Notes: generated from the letters alone by a model not told the origin. 64,000 bases of DNA from Dugong dugon (GCA_030035585.1 CM057461.1:174293624-174357623), one strand, 5' to 3'; positions 35,650 to 48,756 are shown, counted from the first letter of the stretch. Program-made: numbers and translations.

Positions 35650-36010
35650 ATTCAATGCCTGAGATACTCAAGTAATGGACAGCCTACACACCTTTCATAA
35701 GCTGAATTCAGTCTTTGTGTCCTTTACCAAAGCCATCTTATGCATAATAGGGGCATCTGAAGACACTACACTGGAAGAAAGGACTGGTCTTCTTTACAGG
35801 TGATGATGGTGTTCTTAGGCATGTTGCCATGGCATGGGGGACATTCTATTCTGAAATAAATAAAACACAATCCCATACCAACCCCACTGAGCATAGACTC
35901 TCTTTTGTTTCCTCCTCATCCCCTCCTTACGTGTGTCAACTGACGGGCTCCTCGAAGTTTCTGTTGCACATCAGGTCCTGAGGAGACTGAAGCAGTTGCT
36001 CTTAAAAATT
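35650..36010. other. Non-coding interval
   Basis: I see no gene or recognisable repeat. Confidence 0.4.
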
Positions 36011-36430
36011 TGTTGTTGTTAGGTGCCTTCGAGTAGGCTTTTACTCACAGCGACCCTATATACAACTGAGTGAAACACTGTCCAGCCCTGCGCCACCCTC
36101 ACAATTACTGCTAAGCTTGAGCCCACTGTTGTAGCCACTGTGTCAATCCATCTCATTGAGGATCTTCCTCTTTTTTGCTGGCCCTCTAATTTACCAAGCA
36201 CGATGTCCTTCTCTAGGGACTGGTCCCTCCTGATAACATGTCCAAAAGATGTGAGATGAAGTCTCACCATCCTTGATTCTAAGGAGCCTTATGGCTGTAC
36301 TTCTTCCAAGACAGATTTGTTCCTTCTGTTCAGTCCATAGTATATTCAATATTCTTCACCAATATCATAATTCAAAGACATCAACTCTTCTTCAGTCCTC
36401 CTTCTCTCAAAAACATCGATGCCCAATGCC
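36011..36430 (-). mobile_element. RTE LINE 3' end, minus strand
   Basis: The reverse complement is the 3' end of the RTE. From the left it shows GTTGTTGTTAGGTGCC (tail), CACAGCGACCCTATATAC, ATCTTCCTCTTTTTTGCTGG, CATGTCCAAAAGATGTG and AATATTCTTCACCAATATC. These match, in reverse, the plus-strand copies at 34100-34487 and 46274-46769. The open frame 36270-36019 is a remnant of the LINE ORF. Confidence 0.9.
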
Positions 36431-38689
36431 CAAGATAAATTATATCAGAATCATCTTCTCCTCTCCCTAGAGAAATAGTCCTGCATTAGAATTTGGGAAA
36501 CTCTTCCCAAGATGATTTTAATGGACACAAAGGTTAAGAATCACTGGCCTAGAGTTTCTCTGTTCATTAAGGCCACCCTGGGTGGGTAAAATCTCATGAG
36601 AGGTCATTAGTACATATAGAGGATTGGCTGGATATCTTTCCAAAGTAGAAATTTTAAAAGTCTCTGTTTAAATATCACTGCTTCAGGTGCCAGCAGCTGG
36701 CTGAGGCAGTTAACAATGGCCTCATCCTTCTCTAGGGATCTGCAAAGCTCTCACTAGCTCACCAGATTGCCTTGATCACAGGTTACATGCCCTGCACGGA
36801 CCATCGAACTTTTGTAAAGGTTTTAGGAATACTATTTTGGATTTTAAAAAAAAAAAAAAAAAAAAGGAACTCCCTGTATTTTGTCTAGGGCCACTTGTTT
36901 AAAAAGTTAAACACTGTACAAAATGTAGAAGTCTATTGCAAATCTGTTCTATCTTATCTTTTTTTTTAATCAGAGTGTCATAAGTCTCTCCTACAACTAA
37001 AACAGCTATGTTAACTTGTTAGCCCTTTTGTTGTCTGGTTATCAAAAGACATGAATGACACTTAGGATTTAAGAGTATGCAAATTATTTCTTAATCTTTA
37101 TGTACTCCCTGAGTTGTCAATTAGTCTTAAGAAATGAAAAGGGAGGAAAAAGCATTATTCTTAACAAATCAGCATAGCTGATAAATGCTTTTTCAGTAAC
37201 ACTATTTTTTTTTTCCAGTGACTATCATTCACATTGTCCACCATAGAAATAAATTATCCCTAGGGTATTCTCCTCTAACCATTCTAGTTTTAGCCATATC
37301 ACTCAGCGTACAGCTGAGATTAATACAGCTTTTCAACCACCTTTAAGCAAGAATATTCAGATGCTTTAGCAGCTGCCCAGCTTCTTAAGAACTCACTAAT
37401 CCTTTAATCTCCAGACACTTTTTTTTCATAAAAGATTCACAAGCAAAACAAATGCAATATGGATCAAAAAATTTAATCAGAATGCTTAAAATGCAATTAC
37501 ATTCATCAGGGTGTTCTGTTAGGCTGGGTATTAAATCTGGGCTTTATTCAATATCCTCCTTTTATTATAACGCAATATTTTTCCACTCTGTAAACCATCT
37601 GATCCCTAGGCTAATGTCCTCTCTGCCTAAATATTAAAAAGAGAGAGCAGTATGAAAAATGAGCCGGAGAAATATACCACTTATTTCAACGGAAAAAAGT
37701 TCAAATCAGACTCTTCCTGAAATCTTGTCTTATAAATGACCAAATAATGTGATCACCTGAAACTGTAAAGCTACACTTTCAAATAGTAACAACAGGATGA
37801 TTCTCTTACAGTAAATGTCAGTGCATATTCTCCTACACAACTTCTCATTTGGGTAAAAAAAATCAGTGATTTGAATCTGAAAATAATAGACTATTGTTCC
37901 TAATTCAGTATTTACGAAGTTTAAAGGTTTCTTCATGCAAGCCGATTAGCCCCATAAGTTAAAAAAAAAAAAAAATTTCACTTTGGTTATATTTCTCCAA
38001 CTCTTTACTGCAGATTTAATAGCATTCAACTGTAACAATAACTTTGAAATAAAGAGCTGTCCAGCACAGCATGGTTTGAAACAGCTGGGTGCTTCTTTTA
38101 AGTCTACATCCAAGGTATAACATGGTGCTGGAGTTTTGTAAGACACAGGGAAGTGAAGCAAAGGAGGGAGTTCAGGCATATTCCCTAACAAATGCCAACC
38201 CTGGAGTAAGGAAAACCTACTCAAAGATGCAGATGCACTAAGACTTTAAGCTTCATACTTAATAGATTGTTTGTATAATTCATAAATGGCCCAATTATGC
38301 ATTAAGCCAATTTGCGCTATTTTTCATCCCAAAATGAGCTTCTGAAATTGAAAAAAAACAAGCTGAATTTAGCTTTTTGAATTCCAATTTTTCTAGGTTA
38401 GCTGAAGACAGAAAGAATCTATGTATTATTATTATCCTTAAGTCAATAATCAAGTAATTATTGCAATGATGTTAAATATATATATATATATATATATAAT
38501 TCAGTTGCCACTTGTTAGTTATCCAACTGAGCTTGCATAAAGCCACCTAAGGACCACAAGGAGATTTAAGGTTTCATGTGGTCCATTGTATGCCAGGTTG
38601 TATATATTCTCTGACAGGTTGTATGTTGTATGACAGGTTGTATAGTCTCTAAACGCTAGAAAATTGCTAAAGATACTACACTACCACTG
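36431..38689. other. Non-coding stretch
   Basis: I see no gene. There is an A-run of 21 at 36846-36866 without a recognisable parent element, an A-run near 37961-37975, a (TA)n microsatellite at 38476-38499, and a short tandem motif (GACAGGTTGTAT) at 38613-38643. Confidence 0.5.
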
Positions 38690-39230
38690 CTCCTATCACT
38701 GGTAATTACAGCAATAACAGCTCTCAGCTTTTGAGCACTTCCACTGTGCCAGGCATTGTACTAACTGCTCAGTATGCATTATCATATTAAATTTTCATAA
38801 TAGCATTAAGACCTTGTTTAATGTGCCTTATAAACTTCTCTCATTTAGACTCCTTTGCCTAACTTTGATATGTTGTTGTTATTAGTGGATTTCAACTCAA
38901 AACTGATGCCACGTGACAGAGCAGAACTGCCCCATATGGTTTTCTAGTCTGTAATCTTTACGAAAGCAGATAACCAGGTCCTTCTCCCATGCAGCAGCTG
39001 GGTGGGTCTGAACTGCCAACTCTTGGCTAAAAGCTGAGTACTTAACTATTGCTCCACCAGGGCCCCTTAACTTTGATATATATGGTTACAATAATAACTC
39101 CTGTTAAAGATAAAAAAACTAAGAACTAGAGATGCTATATAATTTGTTCAAGCTGGCACGGCAAGTAAGGGACAGAGCTAGACTTCAAACCCAGGCAGTC
39201 TGTCTTAAAAGCCCAAGTTTTTAATCTCCA
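38690..39230 (-). repeat. MIR, minus strand, split by an AfroSINE
   Basis: The left part has GAGCACTTCCACTGTGCCAG and ATTATCATATTAAATTTTC. The right part, after the SINE, has AAGTAAGGGACAGAGCTAG and CAAACCCAGGCAGTCTG. Together they form one MIR in reverse orientation. Confidence 0.75.
38860..39079 (-). mobile_element. AfroSINE, long subfamily, minus strand, 12-bp TSD, inside a MIR
   Basis: The body at 38872-39067 is flanked by TAACTTTGATAT at 38860-38871 and 39068-39079 (perfect). It has the long-subfamily internal segment (GTAATCTTTACGAAAGCAG) and the head at the right (CTCCACCAGGGC). Confidence 0.93.
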
Positions 39231-40011
39231 GACTGATGCTGCTTTCCAAATTCAGCCGACACCCTGGATTTAATTCTGTACTTAAACCTATTTGTCCCAT
39301 GGCATTTTAAAACACAGAGCTTGAAGTTTTGTCTTCCTGATATTAGACTCAACAAATAAAACATCTAGGAACTCTACCCTTGGCTAAAGTGGATACATTT
39401 CTTGGTACAGAGGACATAACACCTTGACTCACGTGTGAGGTAGGCACGAACAAAGAAGTGTATATGGCAAGAGTTTTCCCTTATACAGAGATTAAAACTG
39501 AACCTGAGTCCTGACATGGCCCCTAATCTAGCCTGTATTTCTGGCCTTGTGGGTTTCTCAAGTTTGTTAAGGTTGCCCTGACCACCTTACTTAGGGAGCA
39601 CGTCTTTAGGAACTTGGGAGCAATTGAGAAGGAGTATCTATTCATCATTTCTGCCCTTGAATATTTTTACTTTGCTTGCAGGCTGGTTCAGAGATAAACT
39701 TAAGGGAAATCAATCTTGAATATGATCAAAGTTGTCGGTCTTGCAATGCTACGAACATATACTTGCTCTTTATGGTCAATCTCAGCACACAGAAGTATGT
39801 AGAGAAGAATCGCGGGAACAGAGGATTAGGTATCTGGATAACATCTAGCAAAGCTGAATCTTTCCAGAGATTCCAAATATACAGAGCAGTAGATAGAGAA
39901 TAAAGCATGAGTAACAAATAGAAATACAGCAAAGTAAAATAGAAGCTTTACTGGCTTTCTAGGAGATGCTCAGCTGAACCTGGGCATTTGTCACATTTTA
40001 GTCTTTACAGC
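39231..40011. other. Non-coding stretch
   Basis: I see no gene and no recognised repeat. The 75-codon plus-strand frame at 39676-39903 has no motif. Confidence 0.4.
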
Positions 40012-42976
40012 AAATAAAATTACTTCCTTGGTAATGTAGAAGTTAAACTGTCCCTGTTTGCAGATGATATGATACTATACACAGAAAACCCTAAAGACTC
40101 CACGAGAAATCTACTGGAACTAATAGAAAGATTCAGCAGAGTAGCAGGATACAAGATGAACATTCAAAAATCAGTTGGATTCCTATATACCAATAAGAAG
40201 AACGATGAAAAGGGAATCAGGAAAACAATACCATTTTCAATAGCCCCTAAAAAGATAAAATACTTAGGAATAAATCTGACCAGGGACGTAAAAGACCTAT
40301 ACAAAGAAAACTACAAAACACTACTGCAAGAAACCCAAAGGGATCTACATAAATGGAAAAACATACCATGCTCATGGATAGGTAGCCTCAACATTGTGAA
40401 AATGTCAATTCTACCCAAAGCAATTTACAAATACAACACAATCCCGATCCAAATACCAACAACATTCTTCAAAGAGATGGGAAAATCTAATTATTAACTT
40501 TATATGGAAAGGGAAGAAGCCCCGAATAAGTAAAGCACTACTTAAGAAGAGGAATCAAGTTGGAGGACTCACACTACCTGACTTCAGAACCTACTATACA
40601 GCTACAGTAGTCAAAACAGCCTGGTACTGGTACAACAACAGATACATTGACCAATGGAACAGAATTGAGAACCCAGATGTAAATCCATCCACCTACGGTC
40701 ACCTGATCTCTGACAAGGGCCCAAAGTCCATCAGATGGGGAAAAGACAGTCTTTTTAACAAATGGTGCTGGCAAAACTGGATATCCATCTGCAAAAAAAT
40801 GAAACAGGACCCATACCTCACACCATATACAAAAACTAACTCAAAATGGATCAAAGACCTGAATATAAAGCCTAAAACTATAAAGTTCATAGAAGAAAAA
40901 ATAGGACCAACACTTCAGACCTTAATACATGGCATTAACAGGATACAAACCATAACCATCAATGCACAAAACCCAACAGATAAGCTAGACAACTGGGATC
41001 TTCTAAAAATCAAACACCTATGCTCTTCAAAAGACTTCACCAAAAGAGTAAAAAGAGAACCTACAGACTGGGAAAAAATTTTTGGACAGTACAAGTCAGG
41101 TCTAATCTCCATAATCTATAAGAAAATCCAACACCTCTACAACAAAAAGACAAATAATCCTATTAAAAAATGGGCAAAGGAAATGAACAGACACTTCACC
41201 AAAGAAGACATTCAAATGGCCAACAGACACATGAGGAAATGCTCGCGATCACCAGCCATTAGAGAAATGCAATTAAAACCACCATGAGATACCATCTCAC
41301 CCCAGCATTACTGGCACGAATCAAAAACACTGGAAATAACAAATGTTGGAGGGGCTGCGGGGAGATCGGAACACTTATGCACTGCTGGGGGGAATGCAAA
41401 AAGATACAACCATTTTGGAAAATGATATGGTGCTTCCTTAGAAAGCAAGAAATAGACATACCATTCAATCCAGTAATCCCACTCCTAGGAATATATCCTA
41501 GAGAAATAAGAGTCGTCACTCAAATAGACATATGCACACCTATGTTCATGGCAGCATTGTTCACAATAGCAAAACGATGGAAACAACCTAGATGCCCATC
41601 AACAGATGAATGCATAAACAAACTATGGTACATACACACAGTGGAGTACTATGCAATGAGAAAGAACAACAATGAATCTGTGAACCATCTCATAACATGG
41701 ATGAAACTGGAGGACATTATGCTGAGTGAAATAAGTCAATCACAAAAGGACAAATATTGAGTGAGACCTCTATTGTAAAAACCCATGAAAAAGTTCACAC
41801 ACAAAATGTAACAATCTTTGATGGTTACCAGGGATGGGAGGGGTGGGGAGGGAATACTAAATAGGCAATAGATAAGTGGTATCTTGGGTGAAGGGTGAGA
41901 CAGTACACAATACAGGAGAAACTAGCACAACTTGTACAAGGAAAGGTCATGGAAGCCCCATAGACACATCCAAACTCCCTGAGGGACTGAACTGCTGGGC
42001 GGAAGGCTCTGGGGACCATGGTTTCAGGAAACATCTAGCTCAACTGGCATGACACATCTTATAAAGACAATGCTCTACTTTCTACCTTGGTGAGTAGTGT
42101 CTGGGGTCTTAAAAGCCTGTAAGCAGCCATCTAAGATATTCCACTGGTCTCATCCCTTCAGGAGCAAGGGAGAATGAAGAGAACAGGATACAAGGAAAAG
42201 ATCAGTCTGAAGGACTAACTGTCCACAGCTACCAAGGCCTCCACCGGACTGAGTCCCATACAGCTAGATGGTGCCCAGCTACCACCACTGACTGCTCTGA
42301 CAGGATCACAACAGAGGGTTCCGGACAGCGCTGGAGAAGGATGGAGAGCATAATTCTAACTCACAAAAAAAAAGACCAGATTTAGTGGCCTAAAGGAGAC
42401 AGGAGAACCCCCGAGAGTATGGCCCCCAGACACCCTTTTAGCTCAGTGGTGAAGTTACCTTCGAGGTTCACTGTTCAGCCTGGGAGTGGACAGCCCTGTA
42501 AAACCAAATGAGACTAACGAGGTACAGGAGTCCAGTGACAAGGGCCAGAAAGCAGAAGGGGACAAGGAAGCTGGTGATAGGGAACCCAAGGCTGAGTAAG
42601 GATATTGTTGATGTGTTGTGAGACTGTTAACCATTGTCATAGGGCAACATTTGTAGTAACTGTAAAATGAGAAACTATTTTTTCTGTAAGCCTTCATCTT
42701 AAGTGAGAATAACAGTATAATTTGAAGAGCGTAGTCAAGTCACTGAACTGTGCATGCAGAAATTTTTCAAATGGTGTATCTTTGGCTATGTGTATTTTCA
42801 CCAAAAAAAAAAAATAGGTTGAGAAGTTAGAGGGTTGATATGTTGTGGGGTTGTTAACCAATGTCATAAAATAACATGTGTACTTCTGTTTCATGAGAAA
42901 CTATTTGTTCTGTAAGCCTTCACCTGAAGTACAATAACAAAATAAAACAAAATAAATAAATAAATAAAATTACTTC
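40012..42976 (+). mobile_element. L1 copy 6, 5'-truncated, young, 15-bp TSD, duplicated 3' terminus
   Basis: The L1 at 40027-42961 is flanked by AAATAAAATTACTTC at 40012-40026 and 42962-42976. It begins just upstream of the catalytic FADDM box of ORF2. ORF2 coding pieces are open at 40069-40497 (142 codons), 40799-41287 and 41284-41760; the last has the complete terminal Cys/His motif (CWRGCG, HCWGEC). The 3' UTR has a five-run G-rich tract at 41831-41852 and two terminal modules (about 42588-42700 and 42826-42943). Its tail is A-rich with (TAAA)n. It is nearly identical to copy 1 over most of its length. Confidence 0.95.
40028..41770 (+). pseudogene. L1 ORF2 C-terminal half of copy 6, broken
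   Basis: This is the C-terminal half of the ORF2 protein. It starts at the RT catalytic box ([12 protein letters not shown], about 40057-40092) and continues through the thumb ([22 protein letters not shown]) to the terminal Cys/His region near 41340-41400. One frameshift lies near 40490. A nine-base deletion relative to copy 1 near 41098 keeps the frame. The endonuclease and the N-terminal RT are absent, so it is non-functional. Confidence 0.9.
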
Positions 42977-43732
42977 AAAAAAACTTATTGGTATATAGTT
43001 GAGCAAACTACACATAAAATTATTTTATCTCAGCAGGTGATGGTACAAATTTTTTTTCCATAAGCTAATGACTCTCATCTTCATCTATTTCTAAATATCC
43101 CTGCTAATTTTTGACTTGGAAAATTGTGCTTCATATGTGTATAACCAACAAATACAAACAAGTACAGGTTTTTTGTTTTTCCTGCAGGGATATGGAAGAT
43201 TGATAGCTTTTCTCTGTAAGCATCAGCATGGAAAAAATCTGTAACTAGACACTTCAATTTTGAAAGTAAAAGTAGGCATTAATAACTAACATTAGGACAA
43301 CAGATAGGAGTGCTCTCAGCAAACTGGCACATATGGTCGCCATATTTATTGAGAACTACAGAAGAATTTTTATTGTACATATCACTGTATATGATTCAAT
43401 GTTTAAAATAGAATGCCTTCATTAGAATAGATAAAAGTACTTTCAATGAAATATATGAACATACTGAATTATTATTATTGCTTTAAAGGTGTAGAGCAAC
43501 TTAATCATTTTTTATAGTAATATTTTATCTAACTTTTCCATCTCTATATACAAAGCTACTGAGATCTTAGATATAAAGATAAGAGTATACATAGCCACAG
43601 AACAACAATTTTATTAAGGCCATCTTTCTACATCGGCATCCTAAAGAGTATAACCAAAAATGTAATATCCCATGGCATAGCAAAGTACAAATGTAAAGAA
43701 GGTGGAGAATAGCATGTTCTATGCACAAAAAG
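42977..43732. other. AT-rich non-coding stretch
   Basis: I see no gene or recognisable repeat. Confidence 0.4.
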
Positions 43733-43800
43733 AGGCCTAGGGACACAGTAGTTAAAGCGCTCGGCTGTTAACTCAAAAGATCTGCCTGCAACTGTGACAT
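43733..43800 (+). mobile_element. AfroSINE head fragment, 3' part missing
   Basis: Only the tRNA-like head is present: CACAGTAGTTAAAGCGCTCG and CTGTTAACTCAAAAGATC. The centre and tail are not recognisable. The anticodon-loop position keeps GTT, as in tRNA-Asn. Confidence 0.65.
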
Positions 43801-44119
43801 TCAAGCCACTAATATTTCCTTCTTCTATCTAAGCTTCTAGGCTTCCATCATCATTAACACAGAAGCATGCATATGTTCACCAATAGTTGCCAGTTGTTAA
43901 TTACCTTTATTCTCCATTTAAGATACAATGGTAAACAGCAACTTGTTATATTAGCAATAAACCTCTGAGAATCCCGATGATGCTTTGCGTAACTCTGTGC
44001 TGAAGTGTCACATGCTGATGTTGACATTAGAGTTTTTCCATTGCAAGTTCATGATAACTTATTCTCTCTAACTAGCAATAAAGCATTTTCACCTGACATA
44101 CGTATTTATTTCTTCAACA

Positions 44120-44600
44120 AAGGTTAGCAATTGCACCAAGGATTATAGAGAACACTATCATGACAGAGGTCTATTCTTAGGCTCAGGAAACATACAATCA
44201 AGCAGAGAAGAAAGTAGAGATAAATGCAGATATTAAATAGTATGTGAAAAGACAGGAACAATTTTCTACAGGCATTCAGAAGACAGAAATAGGATTTTTG
44301 ATTAGCATAATCAGAGAAGATTCTATGAATTAGTTGACAATTGTATTGAGCCAAAAAACAAAGATTAGCTATTTTATTTGATTGGCACAGAGGTGGGAAG
44401 AGTCATTTAGGATGCTGGAGTTGTCATCTTGAAGAGTAGGAAAGAGCAAGGAGTTTGGAGAATAGCATTAAGTTATACGGCTGGAAAATATTTTACCTGC
44501 AGGGTAAGAGTGGCAGATGAGGTGCTAGGGGCCAGATCATAGTTCATTAATCAAATGTTTGATATTATCCACAGACAGGTAGGGCACATGTGTCTAAAAT
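44120..44600 (-). repeat. Probable L2 LINE fragment, minus strand
   Basis: CAGAGGTGGGAAGAGTC, GAGGTGCTAGGGGCCAGATC and CAATCAAGCAGAGAAG resemble L2 sequence upstream of its 3' end in reverse orientation. It is diverged. Confidence 0.45.
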
Positions 44601-46261
44601 TATGTTTCTCTTCTTAGAATTGCAGGGTATCAAAAACTTAATAATAGCAATAACCTTAGGTACAGAAGAGTTTAGATTCTGATGTGCTTGCAATTACATG
44701 TATTCAGTTTAAGGCGGGACATTTAGACCTTGCCATCTGACTCAAACGTAGTTTTGACCCTGCTTTGTCTGACAGTCAATACATTAAAAGAGCTACAGCT
44801 GATCTTAAATTGTTTACAGATTCATACTCAAAATAAATCATTGCTTTTAGAACTAATCAGCCTTAAATAAAACTAATAACAGCTAAAACAGCATGCAGCC
44901 AATTTTGTTTTGAATAAAAACTGACAGATGATGTATGAAATCTGACCTGAAAAAATAGGATTTAGCAAAAAATAAAAAAACTGTAAAAAAAAAAAATTCC
45001 CAAATGAGAGAACTCATTAGACAACATAAATTAATGAATCAAATCTTTAAGATCTACAAAGAAAATAATCTATCCAGTAAAAGTAAACTCAGTAGAAAAA
45101 AAGTCAAAATGGCAAAATAACGGGACATGGTTTAATAGTGCTATATAGGAATTAAGTCAAGAAATTAAATTGGCTTAATACAGTCAATCTGCACTAGGTC
45201 CAAAATAGCAGAATCAAAGCCTCTACTGGGTCAAAATGGTGGGGTCCAATTATCTTGAATCCATTATATTTTTTTTTCCTTTGCTAAACTAGAAGTTTTT
45301 GCTTCTGTTCATGTTTATATTGCAAAAATTTGAGCACAAGCTCTAAAATAGGGCAAAGTAAGCAATATATTTGAGTTGAATAAATTGTTTATTGTCAATG
45401 TGAACCTTGTGCATCATCATAAGATCATCATATTTATCAGGATCACATGATAGATCTTAGGGCTAAAAAGGGGTATAGAACAGCCCCTGCCTTCAAGATG
45501 TTGTGAGGAGAGGATACATGAACAAATAAATGACAGCTACATGCATCAGGTGTTCAGAATTCAGCAATTTCAAGCCCAATTTTATTGAGAATAGTTGCTT
45601 AAGAATTGGGTTTATCAAAAACAGAAGAGACTTGACCAGGGGCTACGTATGATACATTTTATTTTTATTTTTATTTTATAAAGCGATGTGTATAATATCT
45701 ACCTAGTTAGGGCTTTTAGTAAGTCCAGTAAGATCTATGTTAATACTCTGTTATAAGGACATTTTGTGAAATAGCTACATAAAACAATTGAAAATATTAA
45801 TAAGCCCTGAAATGCATTATATTATTGCTGTCATATATGTAACTTCCATTCAGTTTTTACTTGTTTCTCTCATAGCTCCATGTTAGTATCCTTTGGATGC
45901 TGAACACTTTCAATATCTTCCAATTTTAATTCATCTATTAATAGCAGGTTAATCATCCAAAAACACTATTTCTCATCTTTCACCTCATACTCAAGCCACA
46001 GAAAAGCCCCCTGACTTAGGCAAAAGAACCAAGAATAGGACTATATTTTTAAAAATTTGTTTTAATGACTCAAGGCAAGTATTACATATTTTAATATAGA
46101 AAATGATAGACATTGTCCTGAATATATACTGATTTTGGACATAAACTAGAAAACCCTATCCTCCATAAAAGCCTTGATATCATTTTATTTGGGGTGAGGG
46201 TTCCATAACTATTATCTAAATCTACTACAGTATATGGTATAATGGACAATATTTTTTTGAT
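44601..46261. other. AT-rich non-coding stretch
   Basis: I see no gene. A (TTTTA)n patch lies at 45656-45680. No interspersed repeat is recognised. Confidence 0.45.
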
Positions 46262-46783
46262 ACTGCCATCACTAAAGTGTTAAAAAGCAAAGACATCACC
46301 TTGAAGACTAAAGTGCGCCTGACGCAAGCAATGGTGTTTTCAATCACCTCATATGCGTGCAAAAGCTGGACGATGAATAAGGAAGACCGAAGGAGAATCA
46401 ACACCTTTGAATTGTGGTGCTGGTGAAGAATATTGAATATGCTATGGACTGCCGAAAGAACAAACACATCTGTCCTGGAAAAAATACAGCCAGAATGCTC
46501 ATTAGAAGTAAAGATGGCAAGACTACATCTCACATACTTTGGACATGTTATCAGGAGGAATCAGTCCCTGAAAAAGGACATCATGCTTGGTAAAGTAGAG
46601 GGTTGGGGAAAAAGAGGAAGACTCTCAACGAGATGGAATGACATAGAGACTGCAACAATGGACTCAAGCATAACGACTGTGAGGATGGCCCAGGACCGGG
46701 CAGTGTTTCGTTCTGTTGCACACAAGGTTGCTATGAGTTAGAACTGACTTGATGACACCTAACAACAACACTGCCACCACTAA
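46262..46783 (+). mobile_element. RTE LINE 3' end, 14-bp TSD with one mismatch
   Basis: The body at about 46274-46769 is flanked by ACTGCCATCACTAA at 46262-46275 and ACTGCCACCACTAA at 46770-46783. The coding remnant (46433-46741) includes the TYFGHVIRRNQSL and LGKVEG motifs shared with the copy at 34088-34487. It ends in ACACCTAACAACAAC, a shared RTE/AfroSINE-type tail. Confidence 0.9.
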
Positions 46784-47940
46784 GTGTTCTACCTACTCTT
46801 CAATGGGCAAAACTTCCCCCACCCTTAATGGTATATATTTATTTAGTTTGGCTAAACAAAAGAAAAGGAAAAAAAAAAGACTGTCCACTCTTTCTCCTTT
46901 GGCACCTATTGTTTGCTCAAGAGATTAGGGTTTTCTCAGTTCAATATTATTTTAGAAGAAAGTAAGTTACATAATCACTTCTTTTATGCTACTGGTAGCT
47001 AGAATTTAGAGACCTACTCTATAAAACAAAAGGATTAAAAAAATAAACTAAAAGATCATCCCAATTGGCATACTATCTTAACTTCCTTACTCTTAATGTG
47101 ACCACTATTAGCCTTGTAGCCTTACCACCACAGCTAACTGTTAGGATCTAGTCCTATCAGTATGTGCCTCCCTTCTACTGTCCTCTCTTTCTCTGCTTGA
47201 GGAGACACAGGTCTTTTATTTTCTAAAGTGGTGTAAAGGCTGGTATTAAGTATGTAGACCAGCCTCTGAGACTCCGTAGGTCTTCCTAATTCTTATATAG
47301 GTTCCAGCTGCAAATGCAGGTCAATGTCTTCAAAATTGCGTGCAAGAGACTGAATCACTCACAGATCCTGATCTTTCCTTCACTTACCTATACTCTACCA
47401 ATGAGTTGATAGGTTCAGAATGAGCAACTACAGTGCCTTCTTTTTAACTGGTGGTCTACTCTCTGTGCATTTTAGGTCAAGGCCTTTCTTCTGAGGTGAG
47501 AACTTCAGTCATATGATACTGGAGAACCCCTTACGTTTACTTCTATGACTTCCATTAAATATCAAAACTCCTGTGGCTTTTCATAGACTGCTGGTGAGCT
47601 CTGACTGGTTCAGACCATTATTCTGTTAGGTACACACATTAGTTCTTGATGGCCCAGGTTTGGAGGTCATTAGCTTCTTTCTTATCAAAAAAAGTACAGA
47701 CTCCTCAGTTACGGAGGGAATTGCCTAAGTTGCTGCCTTTATGCAAAATTAGTAATTGACTCACAAGGGAAAAAAAAAAAGTATTTCTATTCTTCTTACT
47801 CCATCCCAAAACACAAACAACAAAAACTCCCCTGTAACTATCAATAATGGGTCTATTCCCCATATTTAAGATTATACTTTCTATGCTGAATGAGGGACAA
47901 TAACTCCATTAGTTGTGTTTTATCCCAATTTATCAAAATA
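46784..47940. other. Non-coding stretch
   Basis: I see no gene or recognised repeat. Short A-runs lie at 46869-46878 and 47770-47780. Confidence 0.4.
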
Positions 47941-48096
47941 TGGAGCCCTGGTGGCACAGTGGTTAAGAACTCAGCTGCTAACCAAAAAGTCTGGCAGTTC
48001 GAATTCACCAGTCACTGGAAACCCTATGGAGCAGTTCTCCTCTGTACTATAGGGTGCTATGAGTTGGAATTGACTCAAAGGCAACGGATTTTTTTA
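47941..48096 (+). mobile_element. AfroSINE
   Basis: The complete order is present: GGAGCCCTGGTGGCACAGTG head, GCTGCTAACCAAAAAGTC, GGCAGTTCGAATTCACC (B-box-like), GGAAACCCTATGGAG centre and CAACGGATTTTTTT tail. Confidence 0.93.
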
Positions 48097-48234
48097 ATCA
48101 ACATACTCTATAAAGGAGGACAACGGGACTCAATAAAAAAAAAAAATCATCCTTTTGTTAGTGACTCAAGTAGAAGTCATTAGCAGCTTCAGCTTTGAGT
48201 TGGGTTGCTTGTGTTTGGGAAGGTTTTAATTCAT

Positions 48235-48582
48235 TGTTTTGTTGTTGTTGCTAGCCGCCCTTGAGCTGGCCTCCACTCATGGTGAACTCCTGCACAATAG
48301 AACACAATCCTGCCTACTCCCAGTTCATCCCCAGGATCAGCAGCAGATCGCAGATCAGACCATCGTGATTCATAGGGTTGGCTGATTTCCAGAAGTAGAT
48401 TGCCAAGCCTTTTTCCGTAATCCTTCTTAATCTGGAAACTCCTCTAAAACCTGTTCAGCAACATGCAAGCCTCCACTAACCGACTGGTGGTGGTTGCACA
48501 TGAGATGCATTGGCCAGGAACTGAATAAGGGTCTTGCACATGAAAGGCAAGAATTCTACCACTGAACCACCACTGTACCCCA
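48235..48582 (-). mobile_element. SINE with tRNA-Gly-like head and RTE-type tail, minus strand
   Basis: The left end (GTTGTTGTTGCTAGCCGCC) is the RTE/AfroSINE-type tail in reverse. The right end (about 48507-48579) read on the minus strand gives GTGGTTCAGTGGTAGAATTC and GGCCAATGCA, which match the D arm and acceptor end of tRNA-Gly. The T arm is decayed. The middle (CCAGAAGTAGATTGCCAAG, ACATGCAAGCCTCCACTAAC) is absent from the other SINEs in this window. Short similar flanks (AATTCATTG and AGTTCATTA) may be a degraded TSD. Confidence 0.82.
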
Positions 48583-48756
48583 GTTCATTAGTTAACAAAT
48601 ATTACTGTATTCTTATCAATGTACCATTCAAAACCTATACCCCCAGGGAAAGAGACACGCCTTATCCACAAAAGAAATAACATTACAGTGTTTCGAATTT
48701 TCTCAATTGTTAGCTTGAACATATAAATTATTAACAACAAAATAAATCAGCCCTTC

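Noticed and set aside
36846-36866. A-run of 21 as the tail of a processed pseudogene
   Set aside because: No polyadenylation signal, no coding remnant upstream and no TSD visible.
48507-48579. tRNA-Gly gene candidate on the minus strand
   Set aside because: The T arm and B box are decayed and the unit continues into a SINE body and tail, so it is a SINE head and not a tRNA gene.
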